Assembly (NCBI GenBank): GCA_902794535.1
Contig: CADBHQ010000015.1
Location: forward strand, 62,001-126,000
Origin: Fibrobacter succinogenes
GTDB taxonomy: Bacteria > Fibrobacterota > Fibrobacteria > Fibrobacterales > Fibrobacteraceae
Length of the DNA: 64,000 bases
Direction of reading: 5' to 3'
Part shown: positions 1 to 7,281 of the stretch, piece after piece
Layout of the letters: the number at the start of each line of letters is the position of its first letter
Position numbering within the stretch: the stretch's first letter is position 1
Position numbers and translations under genes: made by a program
Notes under the pieces: model-generated
Told to the model about the DNA's origin: nothing
The model's database searches: none
Seen by the model: the letters and a program-made list of their open reading frames with translations, nothing else

Positions 1-195
1 GTGCAAGAATTCGAACGCGCTGGCCACCTGGACAAGCTCCCGAATTTTATCGCAGGCTTCGGCGCCGACTTTTACGGCCTTAAGCGGACCACGCAGCAGA
101 TCGAAGTCGTCCGCGAAAAGTGGACTGTACCCGCGATCGTAAACGGAGTCGTCCCGCTCGCCGCCGGCCAGGAACTCGACTGGAAGCTCGCATAA
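1..195 (+). CDS. pyrC: Dihydroorotase, C-terminal fragment
   Basis: The last 64 codons of dihydroorotase, which cyclises carbamoyl aspartate to dihydroorotate in cytosolic pyrimidine synthesis. The frame is already open at base 1, so the true start and the N-terminal metal-binding residues lie outside the window. The visible tail has the family pattern: GADFYGL (fragment residues 21-27), then VVREKW, then VPLAAGQELDW at the end, resembling the end of the E. coli-type homodimeric enzyme. aroD starts only 16 nt downstream but seems to have its own promoter inside the end of this gene. The assignment rests on the tail only, so it is good but not certain. Confidence 0.8.
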   Translation: MQEFERAGHLDKLPNFIAGFGADFYGLKRTTQQIEVVREKWTVPAIVNGVVPLAAGQELDWKLA

Positions 196-199
196 TTTT

Positions 200-207
200 T
201 ATATTTG
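200..207 (+). promoter_or_regulatory. Putative -10 element for a leaderless aroD mRNA
   Basis: TATATTTG lies four bases (CGCC) before the aroD ATG and there is no Shine-Dalgarno sequence. The first six bases match a -10 hexamer and all eight match the TAnnTTTG element known from Bacteroidetes promoters. A good -35 or -33 element is not visible (TCGACT at 176-181 is the best candidate). If used, transcription would begin at or next to the A of the start codon. Confidence 0.4.
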
Positions 208-211
208 CGCC

Positions 212-976
212 ATGATTTCTGACTCTCGCAAATACCTTGTGGGGCTTGTGGGCCCCGACGTTCTCGAAGCCGCCGAAAAGGACTTGTTCCATCCGGTGCG
301 TCTCGACCTCGACTGCTGCGACGCCATCGAAATCCGCTACGATTTCTTTGACGAATCCGTGTGGCCCACCCTTTCAGAAAGAGTCCGAAACATTGTCGCA
401 AACAAAATCCAAATCGGCACCATCCGCTTAAAGCGCGATGGCGGCAAGTTCCCCGACGCCCGCGCCGTCGAACGCCTGGAGCTTTGGAAGCAAATTCTTT
501 CGGCAAGGCAAGTTCCCGAATGGCTAGACCTCGAGCGCGACTGCCTGAACGATTTCAAGACATTGAACGATATGGCCTACCCCATCGGTGTCGGCCTGCT
601 CATTTCGGAACACAACTTCGAACGCATTCCGACCGACATGGAACTTGAAACCTTCGCCGCAGACCTCAAGCGCGTAGGCGCCCAGGGTCTAAAGATTGCA
701 GCCATGAGCAATTCCGACAGCGACTGCGACCGCCTATACAAGTTCGCAAAAAAGTACGGCAAAAAATTCCAGATGTTTGCCGCCTTCGGCATGGGTGAAA
801 CCGGCAGAGTCAGCCGCCTTTGGTCGTTGAACGAAGGCGCAAACCTCACCTACGGCTCCATCGGACACTCCGAGGCACCGGGACAAATCGAAGTCTCTAT
901 TATGCGTCGCGCCCTCGATCAAAGCGAAAATTTGCATTCCCAGATGGAAATTTTGGCTTTTTTGGAGCAATTCTAG
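212..976 (+). CDS. aroD: Type I 3-dehydroquinate dehydratase
   Basis: Converts 3-dehydroquinate to 3-dehydroshikimate in the shikimate pathway (cytosol). The 254-aa length fits the single-domain type I TIM-barrel enzyme. Key residues are visible: EIRYD at 40-44 (substrate-binding Glu), the base His134 in ISEHNF, the Schiff-base Lys161 in LKIAAM, and the substrate Arg202 in the GETGRVSRLWS segment followed by LTYGSIG. The ATG at 212 is the only sensible start; it has no ribosome binding site and sits directly behind a -10-like element, so the mRNA may be leaderless. It follows pyrC by 16 nt. The type I class is clear from the lysine motif. Confidence 0.92.
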   Translation: MISDSRKYLVGLVGPDVLEAAEKDLFHPVRLDLDCCDAIEIRYDFFDESVWPTLSERVRNIVANKIQIGTIRLKRDGGKFPDARAVERLELWKQILSARQVPEWLDLERDCLNDFKTLNDMAYPIGVGLLISEHNFERIPTDMELETFAADLKRVGAQGLKIAAMSNSDSDCDRLYKFAKKYGKKFQMFAAFGMGETGRVSRLWSLNEGANLTYGSIGHSEAPGQIEVSIMRRALDQSENLHSQMEILAFLEQF

Positions 977-1075
977 TCATTTTTGATATTTTTTCGTTTC
1001 AAAGGGCATATTTTTGTCCAAACGGCGCATTTTTTTGCTAAATATCCATATTGAAATTTACAAAAGGAAGTAACC

Positions 1076-1540
1076 ATGCGCCTTTCCGAAAGGTTTGTCG
1101 ACAATTGCATTCTGATTAACTCCAAGAGCACGTCCAAGGAAGAAATCCTGAACGAACTCGTGGATACGCTTTGCAGTGCCTACAAATTGGATCACCGCAA
1201 TGAAATCTTTGATGCCGTCTGGACGCGCGAACAGAGCCGTTCCACCGGTATCGGTTGTGGACTTGCCGTTCCGCACGCCAAGATTGACTGCGTAGACCGC
1301 ATGTGCATGGCAGCAGCCACCATCGAAGGCGGCCTGGATTTCGCCTCGTTCGACGGCGAACCGGTATACCTGATCATTTTGATCGTAAGCCCCGGCAACA
1401 CCGTGGGCCCGCACCTGAAGGCTCTTTCCTCTGTCAGCCGTCTTTTGGCCGATGGCGGTGTCCGTAAGGACCTGATTGCCTCCAAGGACCCGGCCGAGTT
1501 CCTGACGATTCTCCGCGCCGCCGAAGACAAATACCTCTAA
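1076..1540 (+). CDS. PTS EIIA component (fructose/mannitol, PtsN-like)
   Basis: A 154-aa stand-alone PTS IIA domain of the fructose/mannitol/nitrogen class. The phosphoacceptor is His67 in GLAVPHAK, the family signature; the later GNTVGPHLKALSSVSRLL segment with a second His is also typical. No EIIB, EIIC or HPr gene is next to it, so it could be a regulatory PtsN-type protein or part of a dispersed transporter; sequence alone does not decide. The start is supported by AAGGAAG eight bases upstream of the ATG. The 100-bp gap after aroD is AT-rich, so a separate promoter is likely. A tRNA gene with its own promoter follows. Confidence 0.85.
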   Translation: MRLSERFVDNCILINSKSTSKEEILNELVDTLCSAYKLDHRNEIFDAVWTREQSRSTGIGCGLAVPHAKIDCVDRMCMAAATIEGGLDFASFDGEPVYLIILIVSPGNTVGPHLKALSSVSRLLADGGVRKDLIASKDPAEFLTILRAAEDKYL

Positions 1541-1545
1541 TCCCC

Positions 1546-1574
1546 TTGACAGGCTAGAAAAAGTTTTCTATAAT
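1546..1574 (+). promoter_or_regulatory. Consensus sigma-70 promoter of tRNA-Val
   Basis: TTGACA at 1546-1551 and TATAAT at 1569-1574, separated by exactly 17 bp: a perfect match to the housekeeping consensus. The tRNA begins 12 nt after the -10 box, so only a few leader nucleotides are transcribed. Confidence 0.9.
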
Positions 1575-1586
1575 TGCGCCTACCTC

Positions 1587-1661
1587 GGACGGTTAGCTCA
1601 GTTGGTTTAGAGCGCTGCTTTCACACGGCAGAGGTCACTGGTTCAAATCCAGTACCGTCCA
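1587..1661 (+). tRNA. tRNA-Val (anticodon CAC)
   Basis: A complete cloverleaf is visible. The acceptor stem GGACGGT (1587-1593) pairs with ACCGTCC (1654-1660); the D arm is GCTC/GAGC; the anticodon arm is CTGCT/GGCAG around the loop TTCACAC, giving anticodon CAC, which reads the valine codon GUG; the T arm is ACTGG/CCAGT around TTCAAAT. The discriminator base is A1661. The next bases are CTA, so the 3' CCA is not encoded and must be added by a CCA-adding enzyme (see cca at 57.8-59.1 kb). Confidence 0.95.
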
Positions 1662-1668
1662 CTAGAAA

Positions 1669-1695
1669 GGCTTCCTACCCCGGAAGTCTTTTTTG
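1669..1695 (+). terminator. Terminator of tRNA-Val
   Basis: Inverted repeat GGCTTCC (1669-1675) and GGAAGTC (1682-1688) with one G-T pair, followed directly by a T run. It ends the tRNA transcript eight bases after the tRNA. Confidence 0.75.
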
Positions 1696-1778
1696 TTTTT
1701 TGGTACTTTAGGAGCAAGTTATTTTGTTATCTTGTCTCCACAACGCAACGTTTTAAAGCCTGTAGGCATCTAAAAGGC

Positions 1779-3083
1779 ATGATTAATACCAAAGTCCTCA
1801 TTACCGCAATCCTTACAACAGCCGCCCTTTCTACGACGGCTCTTGCCGAAGGCTCCTGGACCTTAGAGGACTGCCTCAAGCAAGCCAAAAAGGCAAGCCT
1901 AAAACTTGAATCGGCCAAGCTCCGCGAGCAGTCCGCCGACATTTCAATTAAGCAGGCTAAATCTAGCGGCGGCCCTACCGTAAGTGCAAGCATCCAGAAC
2001 ACGCTCTACGACCACCCCTTTATCGACAACGAAGACCATTATCGATTGAACCTCGGCATTTCGGGATCATACTTGCTATGGGACGGCGGCGCCACTAGCT
2101 TGAACGTGGAATCCAAGAAACTTTCCAAAGAAGCGACCGTCCTTGCCACAAAGCAGACCGAACGCAGCGTGCAAGAAAGCGTGCTAAACGCCTACATGAG
2201 CCTGCTTGCCGCAAACGAGAACCTGCGTACTGCAGACGCCTCGGTCGAACTTGCCCAGGCCGAATTCGAGCACTACAGCAAACTCTACGAAGCGGGCTCC
2301 ATTACCAAGAAAGATTTGACCCAGTCGCAGTCCAACGTGCTGCAAAAGCAAACCTCGCAGCTCACCGCTCAGCTTTCGGTCAGCACCGCGAAAACCACAC
2401 TACGCCAACTTCTGGAACTTGACGACAACGCGGAATTCCAAATTACCGCACCTGAAACAAATATCGAAAGTCCCGATTCCCTTGAACCGCTCCCGACATT
2501 CGAACAGCTCAAGACGGACGCCCAAAACGCACACCCCGGACTCAAGTCCGACAGCGTGTCCGTGCGCGCCGCCCAAAAAAACACAAAAGTCGCCAGCAAG
2601 GGCAATTCCATTACTGTGACTCTCGGAGCCAATTCCAGCACGGGCTTGCAAGCTTGGGAATCCGATGCCTACAAGAACCAGCTCAAGTACGGTTGGCAGA
2701 ATTCTATTACGCTTGGCATTAACATTCCGATTATCGATGGTGGTGCAACCGCAAGCAAAGTCTTGCAGGCACAAGTCAGCGAAACCGAATCGCAGGTCAG
2801 CCTCAAAGAAGATTTAAAGACCCTCGAAAACAATCTCGAAAAGCTCTATCTAAATGCTATGAGCGCCGACATGCAATGGAAGGCAGCAATCCTCCAAGTG
2901 CAGGCCGAATCCGAAGCACTCACCGTAGCCGAGGAACAGCGTAACGCAGGCGCCCTCACCTATACCGACTTCCTGAGTCAAAAGAACAACCTCGAAAAGG
3001 CACAAATTACGCTCACCAACGCAAAATACACGAGCCTTTTATCCCGAAAGCTCCTTGAATTATACCAAGGCAAGCTGGACTAA
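1779..3083 (+). CDS. TolC-family outer-membrane efflux protein
   Basis: A 434-aa outer-membrane factor: the exit duct of tripartite efflux pumps or type I secretion. An N-terminal signal peptide (about residues 1-23, cleaved after TALAEG) is followed by the TolC start pattern WTLEDCLKQA and two copies of a long-helix/strand repeat. Typical landmarks are RLNLGISGSYLLWDGG and the equivalent ITLGINIPIIDGG in the second half, and AGALTYTDFLSQKNNLEKA near the end. No inner-membrane pump or adaptor gene is next to it, so its partner is unknown. The ATG at 1779 is preceded closely by AAAAGG. A strong terminator follows, so it appears to be a single-gene transcript. Confidence 0.88.
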   Translation: MINTKVLITAILTTAALSTTALAEGSWTLEDCLKQAKKASLKLESAKLREQSADISIKQAKSSGGPTVSASIQNTLYDHPFIDNEDHYRLNLGISGSYLLWDGGATSLNVESKKLSKEATVLATKQTERSVQESVLNAYMSLLAANENLRTADASVELAQAEFEHYSKLYEAGSITKKDLTQSQSNVLQKQTSQLTAQLSVSTAKTTLRQLLELDDNAEFQITAPETNIESPDSLEPLPTFEQLKTDAQNAHPGLKSDSVSVRAAQKNTKVASKGNSITVTLGANSSTGLQAWESDAYKNQLKYGWQNSITLGINIPIIDGGATASKVLQAQVSETESQVSLKEDLKTLENNLEKLYLNAMSADMQWKAAILQVQAESEALTVAEEQRNAGALTYTDFLSQKNNLEKAQITLTNAKYTSLLSRKLLELYQGKLD

Positions 3084-3104
3084 TCAAAAATAAACGTCAG
3101 ATGT

Positions 3105-3135
3105 TGCGCCCCTGAAACAAGGGGCGTTTCTTTTT
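3105..3135 (+). terminator. Terminator after the TolC-like gene
   Basis: GCGCCCC (3106-3112) pairs with GGGGCGT (3121-3127) around a short loop, followed by TTCTTTTTG. Confidence 0.85.
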
Positions 3136-3226
3136 GTACCTAATGTCATGCCGGGCCTAACCCGACACCTCCTTTTCATACCCAATAAGGCACTTTGCGC
3201 CTCCACAGCAAAAATATCTGCGGAAT

Positions 3227-3241
3227 TGGCACGCCTTTTGC
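3227..3241 (+). promoter_or_regulatory. Sigma-54-type -24/-12 promoter of hsp20
   Basis: TGGCACG at 3227-3233 and TTGC at 3238-3241 place the GG and GC dinucleotides exactly 12 bp apart, as sigma-54 (RpoN) requires. The preceding T and following T also fit the consensus. The expected transcription start is near 3253, giving a leader of about 70 nt before the hsp20 ATG. The activator and rpoN are not in the window. Confidence 0.75.
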
Positions 3242-3325
3242 TATTAGGTGGGTGTAAACAAAAACAGGGCACCAAACCGAGGCAAACCGCCAAAGATTGG
3301 ACCCACATCCAAAGAGGTTAAAATT

Positions 3326-3697
3326 ATGACACAGTTTATTCCGAGCACTTTCTACGGTATCCAGAACTTCCTTGACAACTTGAACGCCTGCAACGCCCAG
3401 AACGAATGCAGCTACACGCCCAAGGCCGACTACTATGAAGTCGACAACGGCTTCATGCTTGAAGTGGAACTCCCGGGCGTCAAGAAGGAAGACTTGGACA
3501 TCCAGGTCGAAAAGAACATCATCACCGTCAAGGCAACGCGTAACCGCAAGGAAAGCAAGTTCACATACGAGCGCAGCTTCCGCCTGGCCGACGATATCGA
3601 CACCGAAAACATCAAGGTCTCCCTCGAAAACGGCGTCTTGTCGTTCGCCTTGTCAAAAAAGCAGGCCGCAGCCGCCCGCAAACTGACGATTGACTAA
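3326..3697 (+). CDS. Hsp20 family small heat shock protein
   Basis: A 123-aa ATP-independent holdase chaperone of the cytosol. The alpha-crystallin domain spans about residues 35-115, with the usual ELPGVKKEDLDIQVE, ITVKATR and GVLSFALSK segments; the C-terminal KLTID provides an L-x-I anchor used in oligomer assembly. The ATG at 3326 is preferred over an upstream in-frame GTG at 3248 because AAAGAGG precedes it and the family motif spacing fits. The gene stands alone between terminators and has a sigma-54-type promoter, so expression is probably under an enhancer-binding activator rather than only heat-shock control. Confidence 0.92.
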   Translation: MTQFIPSTFYGIQNFLDNLNACNAQNECSYTPKADYYEVDNGFMLEVELPGVKKEDLDIQVEKNIITVKATRNRKESKFTYERSFRLADDIDTENIKVSLENGVLSFALSKKQAAAARKLTID

Positions 3698-3725
3698 GCC
3701 TAAAAAGTCCCCAAAATACGCGAAA

Positions 3726-3746
3726 TTTGCCCCCAAAAGGGGCAAA
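3726..3746. other. Short GC hairpin after hsp20
   Basis: TTTGCCCC (3726-3733) pairs with GGGGCAAA (3739-3746). There is no long T run, so it may protect the hsp20 mRNA 3' end or act as a weak terminator ahead of the stronger one at 3789. Confidence 0.4.
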
Positions 3747-3787
3747 AATCGTGTAAAAATTAATCTTTTTCATCATACTCCTTCCCC

Positions 3788-3815
3788 GAAAAGACCCCGA
3801 AAGGGGTCTTTTTGT
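3788..3815 (+). terminator. Rho-independent terminator after hsp20
   Basis: AAAAGACCCC (3789-3798), a GAAA tetraloop, and GGGGTCTTTT (3803-3812) continuing into T residues. This is a near-ideal intrinsic terminator. Confidence 0.9.
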
Positions 3816-3939
3816 GTAAATTTTTTGTTATGGACAGTTTATCAATGAGCCCTGTAATTTTTCCGGTACAAATCACCCCATGAAATATATTTTTGGGATA
3901 GAGGGCTAAAGAGTGTTTTGGGCCCAAAAAGGAGTAAGT

Positions 3940-5439
3940 ATGGGAAAGCAGTTCTCAACGCTGTTATCAACAGCACTTGTTGCTGCATTGTGCGGCACAG
4001 CATCTGCATATACATTGAACGGTACCGTCACCGGTAAAGACGGCAAGGCTATCCAGGGCGCGGACGTAAAACTCCTCAAGAGAAACAAGTCCACCACCAC
4101 TGATGAACAAGGCAAGTTCACCTTCCAGGAAGAAACAATCGGTCTTACACAGGCTCGTAGCGCCGGCGGTTTCAGCGTCACTAACGGCGTTTTGAACTTT
4201 ACTCAGAATGGTAGCTCCCCGGTTCAGGTCAAGATTTTTGATATGGTCGGCAACCAGGTCTTTGCTCAGACCTTCCAGGGTTCCGGCTCTGTGGATCTGA
4301 ATTCCGTTATCGAAGCTCAGGGCACCTACCTCGCCCGCGTCAAGCTCGGTTCTGCACAAGAAACGATTCGCTTTAACGCTTCCGGTAGCTTCTCTGGTTC
4401 TGCAATGCAGAAGCACCAGGCTCTCGCAAGACTTTCCAACGAACAGGACACCTTGAGAGTCACTTTCGAAGGCTATGACACCCTCAAGACATACCTCCCG
4501 AACCTTGACACGACCGTAAGCATCAAGCTTAATGAAGTCTCTTCTGAACCGACATTCAAGTTCGGTTACGCAATGAAGAACACCCCGACCCCGAGTAAGG
4601 GCTGCGGCACGACTTCCAAGCTGCAAAAGACCAAGAGTGTCGAAAACGGCGACCGTTTCGAAATGAGAGTCGGCAGCGACAACCGCGAATACTTCATCAC
4701 GCTACCGAAGAACTACGACAACAAGAAACCTTACAAGTTGCTCTTCGCCATGCACTGCATGGGCTCTAACGCCGAAGACTTCGTTCACCACTATGCGGAC
4801 CAGGACCATCCGAGTCCGTACTACGGCCAGCAAAAACTCGACACCGAAGGCAACTACATCTTCGTTTCTCCGCGTGGCGATACCGACGGTATGCCGTGGA
4901 GCGTATCTAGCGACAAGGACCACGTGTTCATTAACCAGTTGCTTACGACTCTCGAAGAAAACTACTGCATTGACACCAGCCGCGTGTTCATGACGGGCTT
5001 CAGCTTCGGTGCCATGGTCACGAACTCCATGGCCCAGGACATGCAAGACCGCCTGCGCGCAGTCGCTGTCTATGCAACCGCCGACTACAACATCTACTTG
5101 CCGAAGAACAAGGGCTTGCCTATCGCCTGGATGGCTGTGCACGGCAAGAACGACGGCACCTGCCAATACAACCGCGCTCGTGACAGTGCACTCAAGCGCA
5201 TCCTCAAGAACAACGGTAAGGCCGACGCAGATGGCAACTTCACCGACGCCAGCGCAGAAAAGCCGAAGGAAGTCGGTGGCAGCGGACACCTCTGCTATGA
5301 TTTCACAACCGTCGACGAACGCTTCCCGGTCAAGTTCTGCAGCTGGAATGGTCAGCACCAGTGGACCGCCTACGACAACGGCAACTGGCAGAACACCTGG
5401 GTTCCTGAAGAAGTTCACAAGTTCTTCGAACAGTTCTAA
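3940..5439 (+). CDS. Secreted CE1-like esterase (feruloyl/acetyl-xylan or PHB-depolymerase family)
   Basis: A 499-aa exported esterase. Order of parts: signal peptide (1-23, ending TASA), a carboxypeptidase-regulatory-like beta-sandwich with GKDGKAIQGADV (about 24-70), a domain resembling the sorting/FlgD-like sandwich seen on Fibrobacter enzymes (about 75-150, VKIFDMVGNQV), then an alpha/beta-hydrolase domain (about 230-499). The catalytic triad can be placed at Ser355 (GFSFGAM), Asp405 (HGKNDG) and His473 (NGQHQW). Such enzymes usually remove ferulate or acetate from xylan; the substrate is not certain from sequence. The ATG at 3940 has AAGGAG upstream and gives a proper signal peptide. It is flanked by terminators, so monocistronic. 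Unusually the sandwich domain is internal rather than C-terminal. Confidence 0.85.
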   Translation: MGKQFSTLLSTALVAALCGTASAYTLNGTVTGKDGKAIQGADVKLLKRNKSTTTDEQGKFTFQEETIGLTQARSAGGFSVTNGVLNFTQNGSSPVQVKIFDMVGNQVFAQTFQGSGSVDLNSVIEAQGTYLARVKLGSAQETIRFNASGSFSGSAMQKHQALARLSNEQDTLRVTFEGYDTLKTYLPNLDTTVSIKLNEVSSEPTFKFGYAMKNTPTPSKGCGTTSKLQKTKSVENGDRFEMRVGSDNREYFITLPKNYDNKKPYKLLFAMHCMGSNAEDFVHHYADQDHPSPYYGQQKLDTEGNYIFVSPRGDTDGMPWSVSSDKDHVFINQLLTTLEENYCIDTSRVFMTGFSFGAMVTNSMAQDMQDRLRAVAVYATADYNIYLPKNKGLPIAWMAVHGKNDGTCQYNRARDSALKRILKNNGKADADGNFTDASAEKPKEVGGSGHLCYDFTTVDERFPVKFCSWNGQHQWTAYDNGNWQNTWVPEEVHKFFEQF

Positions 5440-5464
5440 AATTTCCTACACACACTCCAACCTC

Positions 5465-5496
5465 AAGGGTTCGCCATCAAAGGCGAACCCTTTTAT
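5465..5496 (+). terminator. Terminator after the esterase
   Basis: AAGGGTTCGCC (5465-5475) pairs with GGCGAACCCTT (5482-5492) around a six-base loop, followed by TTATTATA. Confidence 0.85.
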
Positions 5497-5499
5497 TAT

Positions 5500-5869
5500 A
5501 CGCTGCCAATGATCTACGAGAACTCCAAAAGGATTAACCAGTCATTGGCAGCCCTTCGTTTCGACAACAGGCCAATGCCTGTTGCCTCAACTCGGCACTT
5601 ATTATATGCAAGCAAAAAAAGCCCGAAATAAATTCGAGCTTCCAAAATTATCTGGTCACAGAATAAAAACTTAGAGAGTCGAGCTAGGCCAGGTCCTAAT
5701 CTCTATCTTGATACAGAAACAAGTTTCTGACAAGATAGGATTACGACATCCTTCAACGAACAATGGGCTACGCCCATTTCCCGCACTAAAGTGCGGAGTT
5801 TCAGTAGCGCTCACCCCCGTAGCGTACTAAGTCGTACGTGAGGGGGCGAACAACGCCGCATAGCGAAGA
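5500..5869. other. Highly structured 370-bp intergenic region between convergent genes
   Basis: No credible gene. It holds several inverted repeats: GCTGCCAATGA with TCATTGGCAGC (about 5502-5552, 11 bp); CAACAGGC/GCCTGTTG (5565-5584); CTATCTTG/CAAGATAG (5703-5738) enclosing CAGAAAC/GTTTCTG; and CCGCACT/AGTGCGG near 5780-5800. On the minus strand there is a terminator at 5612-5640, so a structured minus-strand RNA ending there, either a long glmM 3' UTR or a separate small RNA, is possible. RNase P RNA, tmRNA and 6S hallmarks were not found. Confidence 0.5.
5612..5640 (-). terminator. Minus-strand terminator within the structured intergenic region
   Basis: Read on the minus strand: GCTCGAA, four-base loop, TTCGGGC (one T-G pair), then seven T residues. 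It would end glmM readthrough or a small minus-strand RNA about 230 nt past the glmM stop. Confidence 0.6.
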
Positions 5870-7210
5870 CTATATAAGTTTTTCGACTTTAGTGCAGAGA
5901 GCTTCGGCTTCACTAGCAGTCGGAGCTTCCGCAATGACTCGAATCACCGGCTCCGTATTACTGGCGCGCACATGCACCCAAGACTTTTCCTTGCCAAGCC
6001 ACAGGCCATCGCGTTCATCCATGGTCCAGCCTGCAAATTCAGCCTTGACCTTGGGCAAGATATCAGCCACCTTTTTGTCGCCGAGTTCAAACTTTTTCTT
6101 GGGCATGGCGTAAGACGGATTTTCAGCCACGAACTTTTCCGGACCGCCGTTATGGTGAGCCATCCAGCTGAGCACGAGAGCAGCAGCCACGAGGCTATCG
6201 CGACCGTAGTGGAGAGCCGGGAGAATCACGCCGCCGTTGCCTTCGCCACCGATAACGCAGCCCTTTTCAATCATCTGCAAGCTTACGTTAATTTCGCCGA
6301 CCTTAGCGCGGCTGAATTCACAGCCATACTTTTCGGCAACGTCTTCGTTCATGCGACTTGTAGACAAGTTAACGCAAACGCTACCTTTCTTCTGGCTAAG
6401 AACTTCTTCGGTCGCAATGGCAAGCGTGTATTCTTCACCAATGCTCTGGCCAAGGCCATCAACAAGTGCGCAACGGTCCGCATCCGGATCCACCGCAAAA
6501 CCCACAGCGCAACCGTTATCCTTAACAGCCTTGCGCAGGTCGCCCAAGTTTTCGGGAATCGGTTCGGCTCCACGCGGGAACGTGCCATCGGGTTCGCAGT
6601 GCACGCGCACCACTTCGCAACCGAGCTGTTCCAAGAGGCGCGGCACAATGTAGCTGCCTGCACCGTTCACAGCATCGACTGCCACCTTGAAATGCTTGGC
6701 CTTAATGGCTTCCACATCGACAAACGGAATCTTCAAAGTGCCATCGACATGCACGCCGTCGGCATCCTTCATGAATTCATACTTGCCCATGCCGCGGTAA
6801 TCCGGATACTTAAAGTTGTCGGCATCGGCAAGTTCAAACAATTGCTTCACGTCGGCAGGACCAAGGAACAGGCCCTTGTTGTTCAGGAACTTGAGGGCGT
6901 TCCATTCCAGCGGATTGTGGCTTGCAGTAATGATAATGCCTGCGTCGGCCTTCAGTTCGGTCGTAAGGATTTCAACGGAAGGGGTCGTCGAAAGGCCGAC
7001 TTCCACCACATCGACGCCCGACAGACGACAGATGCCCGCGACAAACTGACTGATGGCGTCGCCCGTCGGGCGGCTATCGCGGCCGATTACCACACGCTTG
7101 GCCTTGGTAATCTGCAAAAAGGCGCTTACATGGCTCTTTAAAACTTGGGGGGTAAGGGTATCGCCAACAATCCCGCGAATACCCGAAATAGAACGCATTA
7201 ATTTAGACAT
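5870..7210 (-). CDS. glmM: Phosphoglucosamine mutase / phosphomannomutase family
   Basis: A 446-aa alpha-D-phosphohexomutase. The phosphoserine is Ser97 in TASHNP; the Mg2+ loop is DPDADR (241-246); the sugar-binding loop is GEGNGG (322-327); the phosphate-binding loop is RASNTEP near the C-terminus. All four domains are present. The probable reaction is glucosamine-6-P to glucosamine-1-P for UDP-GlcNAc (peptidoglycan, LPS), but this subgroup includes phosphomannomutases, so the substrate is an inference. The ATG at 7210 is chosen over an upstream in-frame ATG at 7240 because GGAGAA lies just before it and the family starts with a short SISGIRG lead. It is divergent from the first GGDEF gene. 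Confidence 0.85.
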   Translation of the reverse strand: MSKLMRSISGIRGIVGDTLTPQVLKSHVSAFLQITKAKRVVIGRDSRPTGDAISQFVAGICRLSGVDVVEVGLSTTPSVEILTTELKADAGIIITASHNPLEWNALKFLNNKGLFLGPADVKQLFELADADNFKYPDYRGMGKYEFMKDADGVHVDGTLKIPFVDVEAIKAKHFKVAVDAVNGAGSYIVPRLLEQLGCEVVRVHCEPDGTFPRGAEPIPENLGDLRKAVKDNGCAVGFAVDPDADRCALVDGLGQSIGEEYTLAIATEEVLSQKKGSVCVNLSTSRMNEDVAEKYGCEFSRAKVGEINVSLQMIEKGCVIGGEGNGGVILPALHYGRDSLVAAALVLSWMAHHNGGPEKFVAENPSYAMPKKKFELGDKKVADILPKVKAEFAGWTMDERDGLWLGKEKSWVHVRASNTEPVIRVIAEAPTASEAEALCTKVEKLI

Positions 7211-7281
7211 AAATTCTCCATTTTTATCAAAAAGATACAAAAATATTATGTATTATTAAAGGTTGAAGAAGGCACAAAACA

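Noticed and set aside
5500-5869. tmRNA, RNase P RNA or 6S RNA
   Set aside because: None of the hallmark sequences (tag ORF and TpsiC-like end, universally conserved RNase P blocks, 6S bubble) could be found.
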